Shown here piece after piece: positions 37,450 to 46,040 of a DNA stretch of 64,000 nt (within the stretch, counting starts at the first letter, position 1; each line of letters begins with the position of its first letter). Source of the stretch: an uncultured Xylophilus sp. (GTDB lineage: Bacteria; Pseudomonadota; Gammaproteobacteria; Burkholderiales; Burkholderiaceae_C); contig CAJYQL010000063.1 in the NCBI GenBank assembly GCA_913776965.1, positions 1-64,000 of the forward strand, in the 5' to 3' direction. The translations under genes and the position numbers were made by a program. The notes below the pieces were generated by a model that saw nothing but the letters and a program-made list of their open reading frames with translations, was not told where the DNA came from and searched no databases.

Positions 37450-38358
37450 TCAACCCGCGGCCGGCGATGCCCGCCGCGCCGCCGCGATCAGTTCCACGAA
37501 CCGGCGCGCCGCCAGGCCGAGCGGCCGCTCCCGCGACCACACCACATCCACCCACAGCGGCGTGCCGTTGGTGAGGTTGTCGAGCTGCAGCACCTGCAGC
37601 GTGCCGGCCGCGAGCTGCGGTGCGACGAAGTTGCGCGGCAGCCAGCCCCAGCCCAGGCCGGCGGTCAGCAGCCCGAGCGCGGCGACCGGGCTGTCGGTGC
37701 GCCACACATGGCGCGAGAACACGAAGCGCGGATCGACCGCATCCGCCGCCCGGCTCGCCACGACGATCTGACGCGCCGCCGCCAGATCGCTGTCGCGCAG
37801 CCCGCCCGCGGGCGGCTGCGCGGCCAGCGGGTGGTGCGGCGCGACCACCGCGGTCAGCGTCTCGCTGCCGACCTCCTGAAAGGCCTCCCGCCCGTCGAGG
37901 CCGGGCCGCTCGAACACCAGAGCGAGCTGGGCATCGCCGGCATGCAGCAGGCGCAGCGCATCGGCCTGCGGCGCGGCCAGCACCTCCACCTCCAGCAGCG
38001 GGTGTTCTGCGGCGATCGCCTGCAGCGGCGCGATCCACTGGGTGGACATGAGCTCCGGCGCCACCGCCAGCGTCAGCCGCGGCTCCAGCCCCTGGCCGAG
38101 CGCAAGCGCCTGCGCGCCGAGGGCCCGCAACTGCCCGCCGACCAGCCGCGCCTGCGGCTCCAGCGCCCGGGCCGCCGCGGTCGGGCGCGGCTCGCGGCCG
38201 CGGCGGTCGAACAGTTCCAGGCCGAGTTCCGCTTCCAGGTGCGCGACCGCCATGCTGACCGCCGACGGCACCCGGCCGAGGTAGCGCGCCGCCGCCGAAA
38301 ACGATCCGTGGTCGAGCACCGCCAGAAACACCTGCACCGATTCGGTCGTAAACGCCAT
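37450..38358 (-). CDS. LysR-type regulator, divergent from PACE efflux gene
   Basis: The 302-residue regulator has an N-terminal winged helix (FLAVLDHGSFSAAARYLGRVPSAVSMAVAHLE) and a LysR substrate domain. It lies back to back with a PACE efflux gene, an arrangement like AceR/AceI, where the LysR protein activates the pump in response to its substrate. An inverted repeat in the shared gap suits a LysR site. The Met at 38358 begins the conserved helix-turn-helix. Confidence 0.92.
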   Translation of the reverse strand: MAFTTESVQVFLAVLDHGSFSAAARYLGRVPSAVSMAVAHLEAELGLELFDRRGREPRPTAAARALEPQARLVGGQLRALGAQALALGQGLEPRLTLAVAPELMSTQWIAPLQAIAAEHPLLEVEVLAAPQADALRLLHAGDAQLALVFERPGLDGREAFQEVGSETLTAVVAPHHPLAAQPPAGGLRDSDLAAARQIVVASRAADAVDPRFVFSRHVWRTDSPVAALGLLTAGLGWGWLPRNFVAPQLAAGTLQVLQLDNLTNGTPLWVDVVWSRERPLGLAARRFVELIAAARRASPAAG

Positions 38359-38378
38359 CGCGCGATCTTTCAAATGGA

Positions 38379-38407
38379 CTGATACAAGCTGACTTTTTAT
38401 ATCAGCT
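38379..38407. promoter_or_regulatory. Candidate LysR-regulator binding site
   Basis: Two nested inverted repeats, CTGATA...TATCAG and AGCTGA...TCAGCT, lie just upstream of the LysR gene start and 52 bases before the PACE gene. Spacing and AT-rich centre are typical of LysR sites. Confidence 0.5.
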
Positions 38408-38458
38408 TCACGCACATACAGTGGCGCCATCGTTTTTTGTTGTCCGTGAGGAACCACC

Positions 38459-38908
38459 ATGCAGGGCATCCGCCGCCGTGTCGTCTATGTCAGCCTGTAC
38501 GAGGGCATCGCCATCGTGGTCGCCAGTGCGGGCCTGTCGGCGATGACCGGCCAGGGCGTCGGCCATGCGACCGGCGTGGCGGTGGCCGCATCGGCCATCG
38601 CCATCGTCTGGAACCTGGTGTTCAACGCGCTGTTCGAGCGTTGGGAGGCGCGCCAGCCGGTGCGCGGCCGCAGCCTGGGCCGGCGGGTGGCGCATGCGAT
38701 CGGTTTCGAGGGCGGGCTGATCGCCTTCCTGGTGCCGCTGATCGCGTGGTGGTTCGGCGTCAGCCTCTGGCAGGCGCTGTGGATGGACCTGGGACTGGTG
38801 GTGTTCTTCCTGGTCTACACCTTCGTCTTCAACTGGGCGTTCGACGCGGTCTTCGGTCTGCCGGCCTTGGCGCAGGCGGGCGATGGTCCGGAAGCGGTTC
38901 GGGCCTGA
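38459..38908 (+). CDS. PACE-family multidrug/chlorhexidine efflux transporter
   Basis: The 149-residue inner-membrane protein has four membrane helices in two repeats and all four PACE signatures: RRVVYVSLYEG, WNLVFNALFERWE, IGFEGGL and YTFVFNWAFD. The acidic residue in the first helix is conserved. The family exports biocides such as chlorhexidine and polyamines, driven by protons. GTGAGGAACC precedes the ATG. Confidence 0.95.
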   Translation: MQGIRRRVVYVSLYEGIAIVVASAGLSAMTGQGVGHATGVAVAASAIAIVWNLVFNALFERWEARQPVRGRSLGRRVAHAIGFEGGLIAFLVPLIAWWFGVSLWQALWMDLGLVVFFLVYTFVFNWAFDAVFGLPALAQAGDGPEAVRA

Positions 38909-38972
38909 AAAGGGCTCTGGCGCCCGTCCTGCATGCGCTGACAGCTATACAAAAGATAGCGATTATTTTCAG
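38907..38972. repeat. Family C palindromic repeat, copy 4
   Basis: GAAAAGGGCTCTGGCGCCCG, then TGCGCTGACAGCTATACAAA and GATAGCGATTATTTTC. It matches copy 1 in order and spacing. It lies between convergent genes and covers both stop codons. Confidence 0.6.
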
Positions 38973-39739
38973 CGGACGGGCAGGAACTGCAGCAGCTCGA
39001 TCGCCATCACGCTGTGCACATAGTTGATGACCGCGCGCCGGTAGCGCTCGGTGGCGAACACCGCCAGCAGATCGAGCCGGCCGATGATCTTGCCGAATTC
39101 GCGCTCGAAGCTCAGGTTGCGGCCGCGCCCGGAGATCTCGTCGGCCAGCAGCAGCGGCCGGCCGGCGGCGTCGCGGCGCTGGGCCAGCATCCACACCAGG
39201 ATCTCGATGTTGCGGGCGCCGTTGTAGACGTACTGCGGCTCGATCCGGTCGAGGATGGTGAAGCGGGTGCGGCCGCCGTAGGCGGTGACCAGCATGTCGG
39301 CCGCGGCATAGACGACCGCCGCGACCCGGTCGCCCGCGAAGTCCGGCGACAGGGCGAGCGACAGCGCATCGATGTCGCGGCGGCCCTGCAGCGCCGGCCA
39401 GGGTGCGCGGGCTTCTATCGCGGCCTGCACCTGGCGGGCGGCAGCGTCGGCGCTGTCGGCGCCGCCCTTGCGCCACTGCGACGGGTTGCGCCGGTACAGC
39501 TTCTCCATGATCCGGTAGAGGCTCTCGAGGTTGGCCTGCATCGACAGAACGGTCAGCCGGTCGATGGTCGTCTGCACCAGCTCCTCGGCCTGCGGCACGG
39601 TCGCCGGCACCACGCCGTGCGGCGCCGGCGGCGTGGCGCAGCCGGCGAGCGACAGCAGGGGCACGAGCGGCACGGCGGCCACCAGACGGCGGCGGTCCGG
39701 GTGCGGACGAAGGTGCGGGCGGGCAGGCGGCGCGGTCAC
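38969..39739 (-). CDS. Conserved lipoprotein of unknown function
   Basis: The 256-residue protein has a signal with lipobox LSLAGCAT (Cys about 34) and a helical mature part (AEELVQTTIDRLTVLSMQANLESLYRI quoted in part: TIDRLTVLSMQANLESL). The C-terminus is conserved-looking (EREFGKIIGRLDLLAVF). I know no function. It stands alone and its end lies in a family C repeat. Confidence 0.75.
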   Translation of the reverse strand: MTAPPARPHLRPHPDRRRLVAAVPLVPLLSLAGCATPPAPHGVVPATVPQAEELVQTTIDRLTVLSMQANLESLYRIMEKLYRRNPSQWRKGGADSADAAARQVQAAIEARAPWPALQGRRDIDALSLALSPDFAGDRVAAVVYAAADMLVTAYGGRTRFTILDRIEPQYVYNGARNIEILVWMLAQRRDAAGRPLLLADEISGRGRNLSFEREFGKIIGRLDLLAVFATERYRRAVINYVHSVMAIELLQFLPVR

Positions 39740-39824
39740 CGGGCGATTATGGAAGCCGTGCCGGCACTGGTTTTTTTATCAGTATCCGGCGGCAGACGGC
39801 CGCACCCCGTGCAACACTCGACGC

Positions 39825-42056
39825 ATGTCTTCCAGCGAATGGGCCGATGCCGGCCTGCAGGCGTTCGATGCGGTGGTGCAGGCCAGCGCGGGTTTCCGCG
39901 GCCGGCCCGGCCAGCGGCGCATGGCCGCGCAGGTCGCCGGCACGCTCGCCGCCGCCACCCTCGGCAAGACCGGGGAGGGTGAGGACGACGACGGCGCGGC
40001 GCCGGCCCGGGCGATCACCGTGGTGCAGGCCGGCACCGGCGTCGGCAAGTCGCTCGCCTACTGCGCGCCGGCGATCGCGATCGCGCTGGCCCGCAACACC
40101 CGGGTGCTGATCTCCACCGCCACCGTCGCGCTGCAGGAGCAGCTGGTCCACAAGGACCTGCCGGCGCTCGCCGCGGCGCTGCCGCAGCCGTTCAAGTTCG
40201 CGCTGGCCAAGGGGCGCGGGCGCTATGTCTGCCAGCTGAAGCTCGAGCGGCTGAGCGGCATCGCCGCGCCCGGCGCCGAGGACGGCGACACCGACGAGGA
40301 CGACGACCTGTTCGCCGAGGAAGAGGCTGCTGCCCGGGCCGCCCGCGCCGCGCGACCGGCCCACGAGGTCGAGGCGCGCATCCGCTTCTACGCCGGCGTG
40401 GCGCAGGCGCTGGCCCGCGGCGCCTGGGACGGCGACCGCGACACGCTCGACACGCCGCCCGCCGCCGAGGTGTGGGCGCCAATGGCGGCCGACGCCTCGT
40501 CCTGCACCGGCCGACACTGCCCGTCGTTCCAGCAGTGCGCGTACTACGAGCGGCGCAAGGTGCTGGTCGGCGCGCAGGTGATCGTGGTCAACCACGACCT
40601 GTTGCTGGCCTCGCTCGGCAACCGGCTGCTGCCGGACCTCGACAACTGCCTGCTGGTGCTCGACGAGGCCCACCACCTGCCCGCCACCGCGCTGGCGCAG
40701 TTCGCCTGCCGCATGGACCTGGGCCGCCACACCTGGGCCGAGCGGCTGGCGCAGCGCGCGCTGCGCACCGGCATGCGGCTGGAGGTGCCCGAGGCGCCCG
40801 ACATCCCGACCCACGCCGCCTGCATGCGCGCGGCGATGCAGACCACCGAGCGCATCGCGCTCGACCTGTTCGGCCCGGCCCTGACCGCCGCGTCCGGCAA
40901 GGGCCCGGGCCCGGCCCGCCTGCGGCTGCCGCGCGGCGAACTGCCGCAGGCGCTGGAGGCCCCGCTCGCCGAGATCGCCCACCATGCGAGCGGTTTCCTG
41001 GAAGCGCTGCGCGCCATTGCCAAGGCCCTGCGCGCCGAGATGCGCGACCACCCCGAGAACGCCCGCCGGCTGTCCACGCTCTACGCCCAGATCGGCGCGC
41101 TGGCGCCGCGGCTCGACGAGGTGTTCGAAACCGCCCAGCTGCTGCTGCGCGAGGCGCCCGCCGGCGGCGTGCCGGCCGCCAAGTGGTTCACGCTCGAACT
41201 GCCGCCGCCGGACATCCCGGGCGCCGCCGCCACGCTGCAGGTCCACGCCAGCCCGCTGTTGCCGGGCAGCACGCTGCGTCACCACCTGTGGCGCCAGGCG
41301 CGGGGCGCAGTGCTGACCTCGGCCACGCTCACCAGCTGCGGCCAGTTCGATTTCTTCCTGCGCGAGGCGGGCCTGCAGGGCGACGATGCGGTCACCACGC
41401 TGGAGGTGCCCAGCCCGTTCGACTATCCCGCGCAGGGCCGGCTGGTCACCGCCGTGACCCGCGCCGACCCGCGCGATGCGGCCGGCTACACCGCCGAGAT
41501 GGTGCAGGCGCTGCTGCGCGACATCGCCACCGTGCGGCACGGCGCGCTGGTGCTGTTCACCTCGCGCGACCAGCTGCGCCAGGCGGTCAATGCGCTGCCC
41601 GAGGCGCTGCGGCCGCGGGTGCTGGTGCAGACCGCGCTGCCGCGCATGCAGCTGCTCGCCACCCACCGCGAGCGCATCGCCGCCGGCCGGCCGTCGGTGA
41701 TCTTCGGCATGCAGTCCTTCGGCGAGGGCCTGGACCTGCCCGGCACGCTGTGCGAGGCGGTGTTCATCGCCAAGCTGCCGTTCGCCCCGCCGGACGATCC
41801 GGTCGGCGAGGCGCGTGCCGAATGGCTGCGCGGCGTCGGCCGCGATCCGTTCGTGGAACTGGTGGTGCCGGCGACCGCCATCCGCCTGGCGCAGTGGGTG
41901 GGCCGCGCGATCCGCACCGAGGAGGACCAGGCAAGCGTGTACTGCTACGACCGGCGGCTTGTGCAGACGGCGTACGGGCAGCGGTTGCTGCAGGGGCTGC
42001 CGGCGTTTGCGCGGATCGAGGTGGCGGCTGGGGCGGGGGCTGTGCCGGCGGTTTGA
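39825..42056 (+). CDS. dinG: ATP-dependent DNA helicase DinG
   Basis: The 743-residue superfamily-2 helicase has Walker A VQAGTGVGKS (67-76), four Cys for an iron-sulfur cluster (one near 135, then CTGRHCPSFQQC near 225-236), Walker B LVLDEAHHLP and C-terminal motifs FGMQSFGEGLDLPG and QWVGRAIRTEED. DinG unwinds DNA with 5' single-stranded ends and R-loops and belongs to the SOS/repair set. The family C-terminal helicase half is complete. I chose the Met at 39825 because MSSSEWADAGLQAFDAVV begins the conserved region. Confidence 0.95.
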   Translation: MSSSEWADAGLQAFDAVVQASAGFRGRPGQRRMAAQVAGTLAAATLGKTGEGEDDDGAAPARAITVVQAGTGVGKSLAYCAPAIAIALARNTRVLISTATVALQEQLVHKDLPALAAALPQPFKFALAKGRGRYVCQLKLERLSGIAAPGAEDGDTDEDDDLFAEEEAAARAARAARPAHEVEARIRFYAGVAQALARGAWDGDRDTLDTPPAAEVWAPMAADASSCTGRHCPSFQQCAYYERRKVLVGAQVIVVNHDLLLASLGNRLLPDLDNCLLVLDEAHHLPATALAQFACRMDLGRHTWAERLAQRALRTGMRLEVPEAPDIPTHAACMRAAMQTTERIALDLFGPALTAASGKGPGPARLRLPRGELPQALEAPLAEIAHHASGFLEALRAIAKALRAEMRDHPENARRLSTLYAQIGALAPRLDEVFETAQLLLREAPAGGVPAAKWFTLELPPPDIPGAAATLQVHASPLLPGSTLRHHLWRQARGAVLTSATLTSCGQFDFFLREAGLQGDDAVTTLEVPSPFDYPAQGRLVTAVTRADPRDAAGYTAEMVQALLRDIATVRHGALVLFTSRDQLRQAVNALPEALRPRVLVQTALPRMQLLATHRERIAAGRPSVIFGMQSFGEGLDLPGTLCEAVFIAKLPFAPPDDPVGEARAEWLRGVGRDPFVELVVPATAIRLAQWVGRAIRTEEDQASVYCYDRRLVQTAYGQRLLQGLPAFARIEVAAGAGAVPAV

Positions 42057-42082
42057 CGTCCTGGTCTTTCAGGCGGGCGAGG

Positions 42083-42206
42083 GTGGTGCCTTGTGGTCCG
42101 GACCGGGTCGGCGGGTACTCCCCTCCACGAATGTCGCCCGGCCTTCGGCCTCTCCTTGATTTCGCTGCGGGGAGCAACCACCACCCCGATCCTGCGTGGC
42201 GCAGGG
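42083..42206 (+). repeat. Family A inverted repeat, copy 2
   Basis: GTGCCTTGTGGTCCGGACCG through GAGCAACCACCACCCCGATC, with the core GTCGCCCGG, CCTTCGG, CCTCTCCTTGATTTCGCTGC. This copy has slightly diverged core bases. It lies between dinG and the IS5-like element. Confidence 0.8.
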
Positions 42207-42264
42207 ATTGAGCAGCGACGACGGACAGTGCGCCACGCATGAACCGAAGGTCGAATCCCAGACC

Positions 42265-43504
42265 TCTAAGAGGGTGTAGACGAAATCAACTGGCCTGAAC
42301 ATTGCGAGTCATCTGCCTTCGATGCAGGAGTTGGCGATGACAGACCACGGGCCTGGTGATGGTGAGAAAGCGGTCAACCGAGGCGGCACGCCCGCGGCGC
42401 TGACGCCTCAGCACATTTTTCTGCCGCGCGAGGTCGTTGCCCGTATGCCGCATGCGACGCTCGACGAACTTGCTGACGAGCTTAGTCACCTCGGCGGTGT
42501 CCGCGTCTGCGCTGCCACCATTCGCAGGACGCTGCGTGTGCAGGGCATCGTACGCTCGATGCCAGTGCGGCAGGCCGGGGGCAAGTCGGTTGAGTCGGTT
42601 GTACCCGTCGCCTCACCGAAGCGCTACGGCCACACCGCAGCACATCGGCGTGAGGCCGGGCAATACAGCACCGATCTGGCCGATGCCGAATGGCAGTTGG
42701 TCGCCGATCTTTTCGAGCGTCCCGAGGGGGAGCCGCGGTGCGCCGGCATGCTGCGAGCGTCGGCGCCTGGTCGATGCCTGCTGCTATGTGCTGCGCACAG
42801 GCTGCGCCTGGCGGCTCCTGCCGTCGAGCTTCGCACCGTGGCAGGCGGCCTGAAGGCCTTTGTGCGTTGGGTCGAGGTCGATGCCTTCGAGCAGATGCAG
42901 GACCGGTTACGCCAGCAGTGGCGAGCCCGCATGGGCCGCAAAGCCGAAACGAGCGCGGCCGTCATCGACGCTCAGTCCAACCGCGCCTCACCGCAGGGTG
43001 GCGAGTGCGGCTACGACGCCGGCAGAAAAGTCAAATGCAGAAAGCGCCACCTCGTGGTGGGGTTGCTGTTGGCCGTCACGGTGACTGCTGCCAATGTGCA
43101 GGACCGCGACAGCGCTGCCGAGGTCGTAGCGCAGGCGTGCCGCAAGGACCCTTCCATCGAACGTCTCTACAACGACGGGGCCTAAGGCGGTCAGTGCGCC
43201 CGAGCAATAGAGCAGACCCCACGGCATCCGGGTCGAGGTCGTGCGCAGGCCTGGCAACCGATCAACCGGCACCCTCCATGATCCACAGCAATCTCTCTGT
43301 CAGGAGCCTGTCCGAAGCTTCGTCGTGCTGCCCAAACGCTGGGTCGTCGAGCGGACCCATGCCTGGAACGAGCGCTGGCGCCGCATGGTCATGCACCACG
43401 ATCGCAAGACCTCGATCTCCACTGCCTGGGCCTTGCTCGCCGAGGCGCGCATCCTGCCCAGCAGGCTGGCCCTTGCTAGTTGATTTCGTCTGTACCCTCT
43501 TAGA
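42265..43504 (+). mobile_element. Decayed IS5-family insertion sequence
   Basis: The ends are 27-base inverted repeats (42265-42291 and 43478-43504) differing at two positions, core AGACGAAATCAACT. The inside carries a broken transposase of the fused helix-turn-helix plus DDE type. Total length about 1.24 kb is right for the family. I could not define a target-site duplication. Confidence 0.85.
42322..43483 (+). pseudogene. IS5-family transposase, frameshifted
   Basis: Pieces of one transposase appear in order but in different frames: an N-terminal helix-turn-helix (TLDELADELSHLGGVRVCAA), then YSTDLADAEWQLVADLFERP, then in another frame VDACCYVLRTGCAWRLLPSS, back to DRLRQQWRARMGRKAE and NRASPQGGECGYDAGRKVK, a stop near 43185, and finally VVLPKRWVVERTHAWNERW in a third frame. 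At least three frame changes and one stop mean it cannot make active transposase. Confidence 0.88.
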
Positions 43505-43611
43505 ACGCCTATGCAGTGAACAAACCGACCTTCGTTAGCAACCGCACCGACTTTCGCACGCGAAAGCCAACCCAACGCCCCGACCGGTCTCACTCGCAGC
43601 GAGACTAAAAT

Positions 43612-43835
43612 CCGCATGTTGGTGCTCGCCCTCCTGTTCTGGAGTGCAGTTCAACGGGAAGCAGCAGGGCATCCGCCTGAGCTGCGCTGCCCCCGCAACG
43701 GTCGACGGAAGGTGCCTGCACTGGCACACCAACCCTCTCGCGCCACTGGCCTCGCAAGACGCTGGGAAGGCAAGGAATTGGATTTCTGTCCAGCCCGGAT
43801 ACCGGCCAACACGGTGGTCGCCGCATACCTTTCAG
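43612..43835 (+). ncRNA. Cobalamin (B12) riboswitch
   Basis: The conserved parts are in order: GGTGCTC, TTCAACGGGAA, GCTGCCCCCGCAACGGT (the B12-box region), GCCACTGG, GCTGGGAAGGC and CCAGCCCGGATACCGGCC. It precedes a TonB-dependent receptor start by 70 bases on the same strand. Bound B12 should shut off the receptor and the coupled PepSY gene. Confidence 0.95.
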
Positions 43836-43904
43836 GCGTGTGGTGACCGTAACGTCCAGACCCGGCGGGGATGCCGGCGAGGATGACTTCATTCGGTATC
43901 CGTC

Positions 43905-46040
43905 ATGCGTTCCTTCCCTTCGCACCGCGCGTCGCGCGGTCTGCGCGTTGTCGCCCTGGCCGGCGCCTCGGCCTGTACCTTTCACGCGTCTGCCCAGACC
44001 CTCACCCCTATCCTCGTGACCGACAGCGCGGTCATGCCCGGCGCATCGCTGGACCTGGATCTACCCAACAGCACCGGTTCCCGTCTGGGTCTGAGCGCAC
44101 GCGAGACGCCCGCGAGCATCAGCAGCCTCAGTTCTGCCGACATCCAGGAACGTGGTCTGACCCGGGCCCAGGAAGTGGCCATCCGCATGCCGGGCGTCAC
44201 CGAGAATCCGTCACCCGGCAACGGCGGAACCGGCCTGGCGGCCCGCGGATTCAATGGCCACAACTCGGTTGCGCAGCTCGTCGATGGCACCCGGCTGATC
44301 GTGGCTTCCGGCACCATCACCTATCCGTTCTCGACCTGGCCGCTGGAGTCGGTGGAGGTACTGCGCGGCCCGGCGTCGGTGCTGTATGGCGACGGCGCCA
44401 TTGGAGCGGCGGTCAACTACATCACCAAGAAGCCGCGCTTCGACAAGGCGGAACGCGAAGCCTTCGTGAGCGCCGGCTCTTACGGCACGCTGCAGGGCGG
44501 CATAGGCCTTCGCGGCCCCGTCAACGATGTGCTGGCCTACTCGCTCTACATCGACGGAGCGCGCAGCGACGGTTATCGCCACGACGATGGCTACAGCCGC
44601 CAGAACATCTCCGCAGCACTCGCCCTCCGACCCATGAGCGGCCTGCGCATCGACCTGAGCCTGGATGCCGGCCACAACGACGATGCGGTGTACTACGGCA
44701 CGCCCCTGCGCAATGGCGCACTGGTGCCGAGCCTGCGTCGGACCAGCTTCAACATCGGCGACGCCACGGTCCACTACAACGACCGGGTCTGGCGCGCCAA
44801 GGTCGAGTACCAGGCCAACGACCAACTGCGGCTGCGCAACGAAACCTACTACCTGACCTCGAAGCGTCACTGGCGCAATGCCGAGAGCTATACCTTCAAC
44901 ACCCCCGGCACCCTGGTGACCCGAGGGGACTACTTGGAGATCCTGCACGACCAGGAACAGACAGGCAATCGCTTCGATGCGGCATTCGACGGACGCATGG
45001 CAGGCTTGCGGAACCGGTTCGTCGTCGGCCTCGACTACTACCGCACCAAGCTGCTGCACACCAACAATTCGCCTTACGGCGGCTCCAGCACGGTAAACCC
45101 CTTCGTGGGCTTTGCACCGGGCGGTTTCCTCAGCCCTGTGCCCACGATTCCGGGCCGCCGCTCCACGCTGGAGACCACCGCACTCTTCGCGGAGAACGCG
45201 ATCGACCTGTCACCGCAGTGGAAGCTCATCGGCGGGCTACGGCGCGACGCGATGGACTTCTACAACGAGGATCTGCGGACCGGCACGAACCTGGGCAAGG
45301 ACTATCACCCCGTAACCGGACGCGTCGGTGCGGTCTGGACCCCGATGAAGGACCTGTCGGTGTACGGGCAGTACGGAACCGGTACCGATCCGCTGAGCGG
45401 TGCGCTGTCGCTGCCCAATGGCAGCAACACCTACGACCTCACGAAGGGCCGGCAGCTGGAGTTCGGCGTCAAAGGTAGCGTGCCGGCGGTCCGCGGTGAA
45501 TGGACAGCCGCGGTCTACCGAATCGAGAAGCGCAACATCCTGTCGCGCGACGCGACCAACCCGACGATCACGCAGCAGATCGGCCGGCAGTCGTCGACCG
45601 GCATCGAACTGGCGTTCGCGGCCGAGCCACTACGAGGATGGACGGTCGATGCGAATACAGCGTTCCTGCGGGCCCGCTACGACGATTTCCAGGAACTGGT
45701 GTCGGGCCGCCTGGTGAGTCGCAACGGCATGGTGCCGACCGGTGTGCCTGAGCGTACGGCCAACCTGTGGACAGGCTACCGGTTCCTGCCCCAATGGTGG
45801 GCGGGCTTCGGCGCCCAGTACGTAGGTCAGCGGTATTCAAATACGGCCAACACCACGTCGCTGCCCTCGTACACTGTTCTCAACGCAGCGATGGCCTGGA
45901 ACTACTCGCCGCAATTGACGCTGCAGCTGGCCGTCAACAATCTGGCCGACAGAGACTACGCACTGTCGGGCACCGGCAATGTGCGCTGGCTGCTGGGCGC
46001 ACCCCGCACGGTGATGCTGACGGCTCGCGCCCGGTTCTGA
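43905..46040 (+). CDS. TonB-dependent outer-membrane receptor under B12 control
   Basis: The 711-residue receptor has a signal peptide ending near SAQT (about 31), a plug domain (ISSLSSADIQERGLTRAQEV, VEVLRGPASVLYGDGAIGAAVNYITKK quoted in part: VEVLRGPASVLYGDGAIG) and a 22-strand beta barrel ending in an aromatic residue (TARARF). The barrel resembles siderophore receptors of the FhuA/FpvA type more than E. coli BtuB, but the riboswitch points to cobalamin, a corrinoid or cobalt as substrate. It is followed, with a one-base overlap, by a PepSY membrane protein. No btuCDF or btuR is nearby. Confidence 0.93.
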   Translation: MRSFPSHRASRGLRVVALAGASACTFHASAQTLTPILVTDSAVMPGASLDLDLPNSTGSRLGLSARETPASISSLSSADIQERGLTRAQEVAIRMPGVTENPSPGNGGTGLAARGFNGHNSVAQLVDGTRLIVASGTITYPFSTWPLESVEVLRGPASVLYGDGAIGAAVNYITKKPRFDKAEREAFVSAGSYGTLQGGIGLRGPVNDVLAYSLYIDGARSDGYRHDDGYSRQNISAALALRPMSGLRIDLSLDAGHNDDAVYYGTPLRNGALVPSLRRTSFNIGDATVHYNDRVWRAKVEYQANDQLRLRNETYYLTSKRHWRNAESYTFNTPGTLVTRGDYLEILHDQEQTGNRFDAAFDGRMAGLRNRFVVGLDYYRTKLLHTNNSPYGGSSTVNPFVGFAPGGFLSPVPTIPGRRSTLETTALFAENAIDLSPQWKLIGGLRRDAMDFYNEDLRTGTNLGKDYHPVTGRVGAVWTPMKDLSVYGQYGTGTDPLSGALSLPNGSNTYDLTKGRQLEFGVKGSVPAVRGEWTAAVYRIEKRNILSRDATNPTITQQIGRQSSTGIELAFAAEPLRGWTVDANTAFLRARYDDFQELVSGRLVSRNGMVPTGVPERTANLWTGYRFLPQWWAGFGAQYVGQRYSNTANTTSLPSYTVLNAAMAWNYSPQLTLQLAVNNLADRDYALSGTGNVRWLLGAPRTVMLTARARF

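Noticed and set aside
39747-41666. A 639-codon open frame antisense to dinG
   Set aside because: Low-complexity translation and full overlap with the clear helicase gene.
42322-43185. A 287-codon frame read as an intact transposase
   Set aside because: It covers only parts of the transposase; the missing middle and end are in other frames, so the gene is broken.
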